Assembly: GCF_000344685.1 (NCBI RefSeq)
Contig: NW_006920412.1
Location: 2,994,918-3,049,184, forward strand
Length of the DNA: 54,267 bases
DNA from: Gloeophyllum trabeum ATCC 11539
Taxonomy: Eukaryota; Basidiomycota; Agaricomycetes; Gloeophyllales; Gloeophyllaceae
Direction of reading: 5' to 3'
The translations under genes and the position numbers were made by a program. Every line of letters begins with the position of its first letter. The stretch's first letter is position 1. The notes beneath the pieces were generated by a model. The model did no database searches. It had not been told where the DNA came from and saw nothing but the letters and a program-made list of their open reading frames with translations. Shown here piece by piece: positions 1 through 11,557 of the stretch.

Positions 1-1781
1 TCGTCCTCGTTCGCCGAGGGCGTCATCAGCGCAGGCGGCGACTTGGCGCGCTCCCGCTCCTCCTCCGAGTGCGAGTGCGTGCGGGACGGGTGCGGGTGCG
101 CCTGCACCACGGGCACAGCGACGGTCGTGTACACATGCTCCGGCTCCTCCTTCTCCGCCACAACCTGCGGTGCCTCCTCCTCCTCCTCATCCACCGGCGC
201 GTCCTTCTCAGCGACCACTTCGACTGGTTTCTCTTCCTCCTTACTCTCCACCTCCTCCTGCGGCGCCGACACCCGAATCTCCGGGTTCGCCTTCTCCCTC
301 TCCGCCCTCTCTCGCTCCTCCTGCTCCTTACGTTCTCTCTCCCTCTTCTCCCTTCTCTTCTTCACCCACCCCATCCCGCTCCCATCATCCTCGTCATCCC
401 GAGCAGCCCCCCGCCCGCCCTCCGTCCCCCCAATCGTCTCTCCGCTCTGCAGCTTCTTCCACACCGAATTCCCCGCACCAGAATCAACACTCCCCATCCC
501 GCCGTATCCCCACTCGACGAACTCGGGCTCCGTGCGCGAGCTCACCGTCGCGAACGGGTTCTTGTTCTGGTACTGGTACTGGTTGTGGTGCTTCGCGCCG
601 TAGATCCGCCCGTTCAGCATGCGCACGCCGCCGCCGGCGGATCGCTGCCCGGTTTGCAGTGAGGCGATCGACCCGGACGCCGAGGACGGGCGTTTCTTGC
701 GCTTCCCACCTCCCATGCCGGAGAGCAGCTTCTTCTTGCGCGAGTCATCCGGCTCGGAGGTCAGTGACTGGGAACGTGCGAGAGAGCCGCCGAAGGTGAA
801 TGAGGAGGGACCGATGGTCGACGCGGAAGCGGTGGAGTAGGCTGATTGCGTGGATTGTGCTGAGGAAAAGCGGTGCAAGGGCACGCCGAACAAGAAGGAT
901 TCGGTATCACGCGAGGAGGTCCTAGTGATGAGTTGAGGGGCGAAGATAAAGATGACTGTGACAAAAAACACTTGCCTCGGGAGGCCAACGCTCTCAGTGC
1001 TCGTATTCGAGAAGCTCAGCGACGGCTTCTTGCTGATCGTGAAAGGACGCAGCAGCTTGCTCGTCAGGCCCCTCTTCCCGCTACTCGGTAAAGCACCCGG
1101 GAAGCACGAAGCGTTCGTTGGGGACGAGGGCATAGAAGGGGCGGGGGAAGTGGTGTATTCGTAGTTGGCATGAGACGAGATAGAGGACGCCAACGACGGG
1201 GGGTGAGACTCGGGCGCTAGCGCAGGCGGCGGGAGCTTGTACGAATTAATTCTCGGCGAGTCAACGAGCTCCCAGTCCAAGTTTGTACTTGCATGCACCT
1301 GAGGGGACACCGAGGGGGAGCGCGAGTCCATACCAATAGTGAATTTTTTGGTGTTATTGGTGTCGCCGCTGACGCTGGCGGCAGACGAGACGATCATGCC
1401 GTCATCATCTGACAGGGGAATGGGAAGTTCGTCGCCGCCGTCGGTGACGAACACCGCGCGGCGCGGGTCGGGGAGGGGGGCGAAGCGGATCTTGCGTGCT
1501 GGCGCAGAGTGGGGGGCAGGGAGCGAGCGCGAGCGGTGGGTGCGCGCTGGGTGGGCGTCGACGTCGGTCGAGGAGGAGTAGAGGGCATCTTCGTCCGTCG
1601 CCGCTGACGACGACGAGGAGGAGAGCGAGGTGTACGACGCCGGGTGGGGGAGCGGCGTCGGCGTCGGCGTCGGGAGGGGAAAGGCCGTCGTCCTCGGGGA
1701 TGGGTTGAGGAGGATGCCGTGGCCCGGACGGAAGGCGGGGGACATGAACGGGCTCGAGCTAGGCTGCATTACAGCGGTCAT
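1..1781 (-). CDS. Uncharacterised low-complexity protein, 3' end cut by window edge
   Basis: The reading frame starts at the ATG whose first base is 1781 and stays open to the left edge, so the C-terminus is missing. The N-terminal part is rich in Pro, Ser and Thr, with a PTPTPT stretch around residues 35-42 and a poly-Ser run. A later block has KKLQSGETIGGTEGG and FVEWGYGGMGSV, which look conserved and folded. A highly charged segment (many Lys/Arg/Glu, probably a coiled coil, about 330-80 on the + strand) follows. A 54-nt GC-AG intron at 922-975 (donor AG|GCAAGT, acceptor CACTAG) keeps the frame and removes a hydrophobic read-through stretch that would otherwise look like a membrane segment. 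I do not recognise a named family; the composition suggests a mostly disordered cytosolic or nuclear protein. The large + strand frames here are antisense shadows of its Ser/Arg codons. Confidence 0.7.
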   Translation of the reverse strand, partial: MTAVMQPSSSPFMSPAFRPGHGILLNPSPRTTAFPLPTPTPTPLPHPASYTSLSSSSSSAATDEDALYSSSTDVDAHPARTHRSRSLPAPHSAPARKIRFAPLPDPRRAVFVTDGGDELPIPLSDDDGMIVSSAASVSGDTNNTKKFTIGMDSRSPSVSPQVHASTNLDWELVDSPRINSYKLPPPALAPESHPPSLASSISSHANYEYTTSPAPSMPSSPTNASCFPGALPSSGKRGLTSKLLRPFTISKKPSLSFSNTSTESVGLPRQVFFVTVIFIFAPQLITRTSSRDTESFLFGVPLHRFSSAQSTQSAYSTASASTIGPSSFTFGGSLARSQSLTSEPDDSRKKKLLSGMGGGKRKKRPSSASGSIASLQTGQRSAGGGVRMLNGRIYGAKHHNQYQYQNKNPFATVSSRTEPEFVEWGYGGMGSVDSGAGNSVWKKLQSGETIGGTEGGRGAARDDEDDGSGMGWVKKRREKRERERKEQEERERAEREKANPEIRVSAPQEEVESKEEEKPVEVVAEKDAPVDEEEEEAPQVVAEKEEPEHVYTTVAVPVVQAHPHPSRTHSHSEEERERAKSPPALMTPSANED

Positions 1782-4700
1782 CGTTGGCGTCGTCGTCGGG
1801 CAAGAGCAGGAGCTATGCAGTCATAATTAGATATCGCCCGTGAATTATAGCAGGGCGACGTCGCAACTCGGCCAAGCAGCCAAGACTGTCTCGGGTCCCC
1901 GCCCATCTCCGATCCGTGACGACTGTCACTTTGACAGTTGTTTCCGTGCCCCGCATTTCTGGCTCGCTCCCTCCTCTTCCGGCCTTTATTCATTTCCTGG
2001 AGCTCCGGCTTCTGTGAAGGGACGGGCAGGGCGTGCGTCTACTCAACGCCGTGCATTGTCATTTCCTGCAGAATGGACCGGTCACGGTGGCTGAAATAAG
2101 TCAGAGCGAGTTTCAACAGCATCGAGCCATCGATCTCGTCGTCTGACCGCTCGGATCTACCCGACCCCTCCTCGACAAATGCGGGCCCAGGCTTTCCCAG
2201 CTTCGCGCATTTGTCTCTCCATTATCCGGATCCAGACAGCTTTTGCGAATCACGTTCTCTTCAGCTCTCTTCCCTCCATGCCCGGCTCCGACTCGCCCAT
2301 CTGTCGCCCGAATTTCCCCTTGTCTGGAATATTCAGGGCATACAGGAATCTCCGCGGAAAATACGACGGCATTCCGACGCGTGTTGTTGGCCATCAAAAC
2401 AAATATCAGCCCGTCGCAGCCAACAACACCAGCCAAGCCTGATATCCTTCCGGTTTAGCCCCCTCTCAGGCATAGCTACCGTAGTTTAAGTAAACATGCG
2501 CCCAAGTCGCTTGCGTGCACTGTCATGCGCGTGCGCATCTAATCCCGGGTGCAGATCCTCCAGCGAAGCCTTCCGCGCGCAGATATCATGTGTAATCGCT
2601 CGTGCATACGCAATTTCTCGAGTCTTAACCTTACTTCAACCCTATTTCCCCGGATCACTTCTCAGCAAACTATCCAAAGTCTTCTGCATTGTTCGTCCCT
2701 CGCCTTCCATCGTCGAGATTTGCTTCCGTGTCTGCACAATGGGGCATCTGTAATCAGAAATCAACAGCTCGAATCGCTGCCCATCGATTTGTGATTTTTC
2801 CGCATACGACCATGGCCCAATCACCCCCAGACGAGTGATCAACGCTCGTTCGGCTCTTTCCGATACCATACTGCTCTCGCTGCTCGGGTGGACAGTCAGC
2901 ACAAATATCTTGATACTTCTCTGGCGCTTCAGGTACATCTCCCCCGGCGGCGATAAGTACCTTTGATTCCGCCTCAACTCACAGTAGACGCACCCACCCG
3001 ACAGGTTTCTTCATTGGATGTCCCAAGTGGACATGATTCTACCGGTATCCTACTTTACTGACAGCCCAGCCCACTGCGCACAATCCTCGGCATGGAAGAC
3101 ACGTACGTACGAGTCCTCAACGGATCTGATTCATGTCAGAACACACATACGCCGGGAACGGCCCCCGCCCCCCCCCCCCTGACGGATCTGAACCATATTA
3201 GAACGCACAGCGGGAACGGCCGCGCCACCATCATCCCCTCCCGGCATCGCGTCACAGTAAGTAAGGTGCTTTATAAACCTAACCCCGAGCTCACCGCGGG
3301 TATCGCTGCAAGCTCGGTCAGGGCCACAACGAAGGGGGCCCACCCTATCCTACGAACGTGTCTCCCGCCACACGTCTGTATCGGCATGCATACAGCCTGA
3401 GGCACTCGGATCGTTTCATAGCCACTGGTTGACGCGTTCGCCCGGCATACACCCCCCTTGCTGCGGTAAGAGATACAGATGCGCCACATATCGTCACGGC
3501 TCGAGTAAGCGTCCACGTATCCCCTGAATAATCAAGCTTAAGCGTCTCCCTGGGATAGGGTAACGAATCAGTAACACTTCTCCTAGGGACAACCCTGGTC
3601 GGATGGGTAGATGTACGCGCCGCCTTTCGAGCTCCAGCCTGCCGGACTTCATTTTGACCGTAGGTTGCGCGTCGCCTCCGATTCAGGTGAAGTCCGGGTG
3701 ACGCGCCCTCAGGCCTCAGTCCCCGCCTTCTTGTTCACTTGCTGTGTGCTCATCTTACCTGAAGGTGCTAATTGCCTCCAGCGGGGGTGGCACGTTCTCC
3801 TCATCCGCACAGGGTGGGCTTCGACGCGATCTGTCTCCATGTTATTGAAGATTCAGCAATAGTGGCCAATATTCAACAAGTTAAGGGCCGAGCCAGCCCC
3901 GGGCACGCTGCAGTCCTTCTGGCGCCACTGCGTACATAGAGAACCAGGAAAGGTACAAAGGTACGAATCATCGCGCTCGTGCTCAAGTATCGTGTGGTGC
4001 TCAAGCATCCCAGATCGGCTGGGCCGTAGGACACCGGTCGCGAAGCGAACACCGCATAGAGTCTGGTCGTACGCGCTCCTCGCTTGCCGATCCATCCCTC
4101 CGCATGTAGGCTCAAGGCAGCTATGAGTGTGATGTCTGACTGATTGCGTGCAGGTCCCGATGCGCGAAGGTTCGCTACTCCCTGCTATACGCTCCCATTC
4201 GATGCCTCCTGGCCCGCAATACCCCCCGTCGCCTCGTTGGCCCTGTCCAAGAAGGATCGCAGCCATATCAAACCTGATATGATACGAGGGCACGAATCTT
4301 ATCGGGCGCTGATCCCACATCCCGCCCTATTCTCGGGTGGTCTTCATTGTCTGGACGCGTACCTAACCCTGGCTGTGTATCTCACTGCTCGCGCAGCAGG
4401 AAGGTGTGTACGATCGTGCATATACCCACTCCAACCACGTTCCGTTACAGCTTGCCGCTACTTCCTTTGTCCCCTCCGCGCTCCTGGCCTTGGCCGTACG
4501 TACGTGGCAAACCTCGAGGCGACCTCTCCCGCTAGTTCGACGGAGCCGGTAGGGTGGTTGCGTCACAGGTCCCCTTGCTTCCGGTTGACGCGTTGACTAC
4601 TTATAGAGCGCACCGAAGATCGTCGACGAGGATTCACCGGCAGCCAGACAGTTCGGCTCCTGTATATGCGGGCCCTAGGTGCACCCCGGTTGATGCTCTC

Positions 4701-5000
4701 GCGCACGGTATTCCTGGACGTGGACCGTGCGTCGGCGGATATTATTGTGAATATTCTTTGATCTAGAGGTTTGGCCATCGCGGGAGAGTTCGGACCCTCC
4801 TGATGGCCCCCGCTTCCTGAAGTCGCTTGCGTTTTGGCAAGGTTCTGGTGAATGGCATGTCATCACGTATGTCCGAGCCTTGGCACGTCTTTCTGTGACC
4901 TCTGTCCACAGTTCTTGCTGGTCTCCTTTGGAGCTCCCCATCTTCTTCAAAGGCTAGATTAGTGCCCCCGGCTCGGCCTATGTTTGGTGTGGATGGGCTA
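1782..5000. other. Intergenic stretch, no supportable gene
   Basis: Upstream of the left-edge gene, with open frames in all directions but none over about 155 codons. None has a recognisable domain, splice pattern or signal peptide. A poly-C run lies near 3168-3180. No tRNA-like fold, LTR or inverted terminal repeat was seen by eye. The first few hundred bases should hold the promoter of the left-edge gene. Confidence 0.55.
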
Positions 5001-8000
5001 TGACGTCGACTTCCCAGGCAGGTGGGTATGCAGGGACCTGAGGCTCTGGGCGGTAAGTATCGCGCCTGCGTTCTGCGTACTTCGGATCGTCGTGGGTAGG
5101 CTACCGGATGGGTTGGTCCGCAGTTCTGCCTGTACGTATATCGAGTCTCGACACTATCCAGACGCTCGATACTTTCCCAATCCCCTCCATTTCGATACCC
5201 AATTCTCTTCTCACCTCTCATCTCCTCTCGTAGACACGGATTGATATATCATGCATGTGCACGCCGGTTCAGCCACATCTCCATCGTCCCAGGTCACTTG
5301 CCAGGAGAAAGTGGAATCACTCCGCGCATCGAAGACGTCAGATCGCATCTCCGCCACCCTTCGAGGAGAGACGCAGCGCAGCACTGGCAGACTCCAGCTG
5401 GGGATCCCCGTGATGCGTGGTGATGGAGAGAGGAGCCATCTCGGGATGTACCTAAATATTCCTCGTGCCCCCTGGCACTGCAATACTTTGTGAACGGTAT
5501 GTCGATACGTGGTATACTTAGTAGATGGATTCTGTTCTGTTCCAAACGATTCGCCGAGGTACAGTATGTCGTGCTGAGCAACGCGCGCGCAGCCCGGGTC
5601 CGAAATACAGATACCCTCGTTCCTGCGCTCCCCCTCTTTCACCCGCCTTGCTATCTTCGGATCGTCGGTGCGCCTGACATGGACAGGGCGCGTCGACGTT
5701 CGTGAGAGACCGAGGATACACCTATTCCACGTTGGCGCGTTCCATGTCACCTTTGCCATGCATTGCACTTGAACAGGTAGGGTTACGTTGTTCCGAATTA
5801 TCTGGAAGAGGTTATCTGTTAGACGCCCGAACTTGCGCGCACGGCTATAAGGAGGCTTGATAGAGATGGATGGGGCTTAGATGGGTGCGTGTTGGACTAG
5901 TTGAACTGTGTTCAGAGTATATGCTGATGATGTGCAGGCTTGGCAGAGCAGGGGCGACCCGACTGGTCGAGCCTACCTGAGTCACCTTCATCGCATCGTG
6001 CATCAGTAACAAGCCTGATGAAGATCAGAGGACCTATAATACAAGGGGAAGTACTGTAGCTGTGATATTCACGTGCGTATAGTCACCGGTAGATGTGGGC
6101 GCCCTGTGGACAGCCTGACCTCGGGCGTCGCGCGACCTTATCTCTTCAAGGTCGCCTTTAATTTCCGTGAGTCTCGTCCTGTTCATCTCGATAATCTTCC
6201 CAGCGCAGGCTTCTTGGCACCTCCGGAGCATACAGCGAACAAAGGAATCAAGCTGTCAGAACTGACAGTCCCTCCGTCGCGGACAAAGTTCCGAGCCTTG
6301 GCCTACCGTAAGTGCTGCTAGTGTACGCGGGTTGCTGCTAACGCCACCTTTGTTTACAGATTAACAGTCATTGAACGATAAACGGTAGGACTAGTGCTGC
6401 ACGTGCTAGCTATAGCCAGAGGCTTCTAGCGTTTTCATTTCCGGATGAGGTCCAGACCCATTGTCTGAGCATCACAGCGAAACACCCGCCACATCCTACC
6501 CCCCTGGATCGCAGTTGGTCACCGTGCGCGCCGAGTGACGGGCACGCCGGGCTTTGGGATTGCAGGCGCCCATGTAGAGCGACGGCGCCAACAATCCCAA
6601 GGCTCGTCTCCCCTGAGACGCTTTCCATGCTACCTGCCACGTCTGACAGAAACCGCTGGCGGGATTAACCTGTCGCAGGTATGTTCCGCAGGTCGCTGCC
6701 GCTCTTTCCTTGCCAATCAGTTTGCCCAAAACCGTGCCGCAATTGCAAACGGATGAAGATCGCAGTGCCAGTACGTCTTCTTCGCTATTCTCAACCCTCT
6801 TAGAAACGCGTCCTCGAGGAGGCCCCCATCCACTCCCGGAGCCTCCGAGCGTTCTGGCCGCCATTCTTGTCACGCTCACGAAGGGAAGGCATCTGGTTCC
6901 CTTTGTTGGTCGAGTACCTTCCAGGTCTTTGGTGCTCGTCGGCCTTTCCGTGCTCGCTTGGCACACTCTTGCTTTCGCTGGACACTGGCCGCCTCCCCGG
7001 ATCTCTGTTTCCTTCCGCGTCCGGGGGCTATTCCGGTATGGTCACATGAACCAATACAACATCGGTGCGTCGCCCAAGCTTTCATCTCGGATGGCTCGGA
7101 CCTAGCAACATTATGCACTCTCTTCTGAATGAATGTCGAAGGCCCGTCAGCAGCTCCTCCCCAGCAGGCACAAAGGACGCGTTTACGTACAGCTCCCAGT
7201 TCTAATTACGAATACCCAAGCCAGACAACTTGAACTCGTGCCAGCCCCCCGTATTAGTACTCCTTGACGGCGCAGCAATGATAGCTGATATCCATATCAT
7301 CGCTGAGGATATACCGATTCAAGTCGGGCGGGGTCCACTAGGTACTTTTGCTATTGGCGGAGCTCTTCCCTGGGGTTTCTCGGGGCATGACGGACTGCTG
7401 ATGTGGAGCTCGCGGTCTGTAAGGCGAAAATGCCATTGGCCGAGCGGTCTCAATCTCGCCCATCGCGGAGATTCTGCCTCAGTCCCGGCGTAAGAGGTGT
7501 ATAAAGCATTGCCGCCGTTGGCGTAAGTAATGTCGTCTCCTCGCTAAGCCCAAATGTTCTAGTAAGTGCTCGCTTGGCTTTCACGTTGTTGACATAATTT
7601 CCTAGCCGCTGTTTGTGCTACTCGACCATGGCGGGCGTCCCCTAGGAACTGCATGTCACGATGGGAGCTTGATAGCGGTGAACCAGTGCTTCCGGAATTC
7701 AACATGCGCAGACAATGGTTGATTGGAAGCAAGGATGTCGATCTAGGGCCATCATTCCCACTGGGATTGCAGTAATGACGCAGCCTGGTCCTCGTCCCAT
7801 TGTCAGGAGAGAGGTCGTGTTGTCTTCTTTCCTGGCTATATTCTCCGCCTGGCGTCATGCTATTCGAAGGCCAATGTTAGGTGCATTGGGGATCATTGTA
7901 CCTTGGAATGTCATTCTCTGCGGCTATGGATTGTGCGCATATTCGTCTCAGTATTCCAAGCGTGTCAATGATATGATCTCACTTTGTGAGTTCCCTTTGT

Positions 8001-8450
8001 TTCGATTCGATTCGAGTCTGCTTTGTTGTACCTTAATATTATGACTGGCAGATGTCAAGAGTTGTTGCAGGACAATCTTAGCTATATCACCACTAGTACA
8101 GTATCCTGGCCTGAGTTAATGCCTACATTCGGATCCAGGCTGTGGATTATCTATAGCTGTGGCACGAGTGATGCTACCCTGGATCGTGGGGTTATGGTCC
8201 GGCAGACAGGAGTATTCTTCATTGAATTCCAGACCAAATCGGAGACCGATATACGATCGATCGCTGGTCGGAAAGCACAGCCATGCAAAGACAGGAGACA
8301 GAGAAGCTGTGCTAAGATAGAAGTTGCGTCAGTGTGCAATATCATGGCTATCAAATGTGGAATATACGCATGGATGTCAATGTTCAGCAACTCGACTGAG
8401 ATTCATGGACTCTTGCGGCAAGAGTTGAATGAGATGTCTCGGTCACGATT
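5001..8450. other. Intergenic stretch with short unassigned open frames
   Basis: The longest frames are about 130-185 codons (for example 6710-7105 +, 8023-8454 + and 5211-5768 -). None shows a motif of a transposase, reverse transcriptase, helicase or other family I know. GT..AG joins between neighbouring frames did not produce a sensible protein. A TGGCCGAGCGGT string near 7438-7449 resembles the D-arm (box A) of Ser/Leu tRNAs, but no anticodon arm, T-arm or acceptor pairing follows. Decayed mobile DNA is possible but not shown. Confidence 0.45.
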
Positions 8451-11400
8451 ATAACACGGCTGGCAAGCACCACAATGCAGGCACTGGATACCAGCTAGAT
8501 ACGACAACGCCACTCGATGAGAAGTCGCTATAGCGCAGTACAGCTTCCTTCCGACTTGGCATTGCCGTCTAATCACGGTCCTGCAAGGCAATGAACCCAT
8601 CCGCAACACAGCCATTATGCGTTTTCACCAGTCTGGCATTATATCGCAGCGCCCTCGATCATTGCCGTTGTGACCGACGAGTCCCCTGGCACCATCCATC
8701 TGCCTTGGCGTACAGCCCCCTTGCAACAGTAGCAGGCGCATCCGGAAGGCAGATGTATCGCATGTCCAATGACTGACGGAGTAATGAGGTAATTCGTGCA
8801 GTCGGGACCGCAGAACTTGAAGTGGGACAACGTCAACACTCAAGTTCGCGTCTTGCATGCTATAGTGCACAAGTGTATCGATGTACAGCTGGGCTTTCAC
8901 TTCATGTCATCCTGGGCGGGGGGGGAGGGGGGGAGAGACGGGAGTGCCGTGGGCGAACACCTAGTAGACTCAAGGGGCTCAAGGTTGCAGGAACAGCAGT
9001 GGCCATTTCGTCGCTGCTGTGACCATTTAGCGCCAATGCTGTGCTTTTTTTCAGGGTACTATCTTCCACGAATATAGTAGCGCTGTAATTTCCACTTTTA
9101 ACAATGCCTGAGACAGGGCGAAGTCAAGCACAAGTGTGCTCAAGTACCACATATCACCGCGGGCAGGTCCTGTCAATGTGTCCCGAAAGATACAGAGAGA
9201 GCGACGGATCTACTCAGGGGGAATTGCACGAAACGATGCTGCCCGACTTAGCACAGTGAGCGCGCGCTGTTGACAAGTACAAGAATGTTGTAAAGAGAGG
9301 AACGGCATAGACCATCGGGTTCATGCGGGAGAGCTGCGTTCGTGCCGGCTCAACTCGGGACTTTGCTTTTGGCAGGAGGCTTGCCGGATTTGGGAGTTGT
9401 GTGGCACTGCACACGAACACCTATAGAAAAGCCCTGCACATAAGTTACTCTTGACCTTCTGCACTTCTTGCCTATCAGAAACCGGAGCATCTGCTGAGAC
9501 CGGGATATCTCCTGTGCGCAGAGTATGCGAGCTTGTTATAGCGGCCCTGCATGCAGCAGAATCTTTGCCACCAACTAGAATTCAATACCGCGACGTTGCT
9601 AAATTCGAATTCTCCTCGAGGTTTGAATGCCGATGTAGGAACGCTCACTGTCACTGCTGTTTTTGATTATTTCTCCCCTTGGATCTTTCAACACTCGATG
9701 AATGATGCAACACTCCTCGGTTTTGCCCGGACATGAATTATCGGAGGCACGGCTATACCGGAAGACTTTGAATAATAGACTAAAAAGTACAGGTTGGGGA
9801 CTCACGAGCGTATAATAAGAACAAACCCTCATACATTTGGCCTAGACAGATTCACTCCCCGAAGCTCTGAGATGAAGGCCTTTACGTGAGGGACAGACAG
9901 CAGCACCACTGATGCCGCCTCGCTTACACCGGGTGGTTAGACCCAGGACGGGACACTTCAAGTAGACCCAAGAAGTTTGGACATCGTCAATTTAAAAGTA
10001 TACCTATGCGATTGTATAACCAGCATCGTATCCAATGCCATTTCTAGCGATTCAGTACGACGAGGCGAAAAACGCAACTACAAACGCTAATGGTCCCATG
10101 CCAGTGGTTCGTCTGATACCCACTAATACATTGTTTAGGGCCAGCAATTTCCGAACTGAGTGCTATCCATAGTAGCTAATAGCAGGCTTGCCATTTGTAC
10201 AAGGTTTTCATACCTGCGAGTGTCTACCACCGACGGTGCGTACGTAGTTAGTATGCTTGTATGCCATGTGAGTACTGTAATTGATATAATCCAACCATCT
10301 TGTCGTATGGTACACGATGCAACAATAGTCATCGTCAAGTACAAATATTAGACCCTCGAATATAAGCCCCGACCACTCCTCACCGGAGGTACCACTGACT
10401 CCGGGCGCATTTTCCCGTGGAACAAGATCTGGGGAGGTGCCTTTGAAGGCACAGGAGCGACTAGTCGAGAAGTCGCTGGAGTACGCCATTTTCACCTATG
10501 GCCGCTCGATCTTTCCGGTGCCTAGGTAGAGAAAACGGTATGGGAACATTAGAACTAACCCGCCTACTAGCACTCAAGCTGACTGCCTCAAGGCGGCCCA
10601 ATGTCGTCTGGCAGGCTGCGAATGCCTGGACACACACCTGAACTTCTCCCAACTCTCCCATGTCTGGACTCCGGCACATGGATCAGATGGCCGGATTCAA
10701 TTACTGCTGCACCACATGCGTAGCTCATTCGAGTCTGATAGGAAATCGATCTCGAATCGGTGGGGAAGCTGTGACCAGGAGACTCATTTCCGTACATACC
10801 GGCGCCGTCTTGCTAATTCCGTGCTGTGGACCTAGGGCAATAATACTAACTTCGCGACCCACGAGCCCGATCACAGCCGCAACTGGCTACGAGTGGACCT
10901 TATACACCACGCAGCTCGACTTATGCGAGTCTCCATGGAAGGGAGGGAATACTCTGTCAGGGATGTGTCCACATCGCGGGAACTTGAATTTGCTGCGGTA
11001 CAGAGACCATCACATACCGTTTCGCAGCTTATGTGAGCAAGCCGCAGGTGCAGTATAGGTTCATATTACGTTTCTCCCTGTTACTCCGCGGCGAAGGCAG
11101 CAAATTCTCTGTGTTGGAAAGTAAGATTACTTCCACACGATACGATAGAAGAGGTTGAGGGGCAATGAAGATGCCACACGCTCGTACCGGTATCCTTGCG
11201 GAATATGCCCTAACGGAGCACACCCTTGCCACTCTGAGCCCAGCCGGTGGATTGCAAGAGCGACGGGAAAATGCCTGTCAGTACGCACTCATCGTAGATC
11301 CTGAATGCCAGTATCATACACTGTAATCCAAGGCACTGTGCACGTACGTATCCTACGTCTGTAGTGTGACACATTCACTGGAGCAACACGCCAGGCGTCG

Positions 11401-11557
11401 GAAGAAGTCTTACAATGGTTAGCAATTGCGCTAGCGTGTATGAACATGATTGAGAGCAGCACACCGTACATCATATTAGCCAAGAAATAATACTAATAGC
11501 AGGGGTATCCGTCAGTTCCGTTCGAAATCATGCCCGAAACATACTGCAAGAAAGTCA
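8451..11557. other. Intergenic stretch downstream of the CSC1-like gene, no supportable gene
   Basis: Open frames are short and compositionally random. A G-rich run lies near 8918-8932. The base composition is more AT-rich than in the gene-dense part of the window. The right end must contain the 3' UTR and polyadenylation signal of the CSC1-like gene, which is transcribed leftward and stops at 11558. Confidence 0.5.

Noticed and set aside
43..840. Long + strand frames of up to 209 codons
   Set aside because: They are antisense shadows of the Ser/Arg/Pro-rich minus-strand gene and show no independent motif.
2113..2436. Minus-strand frame of 107 codons
   Set aside because: Random composition, no motif, no supported splice or promoter.
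8023..8454. Plus-strand frame of 143 codons near 8.2 kb
   Set aside because: No family pattern recognised and no neighbouring exons that extend it; kept only as part of the unassigned region.
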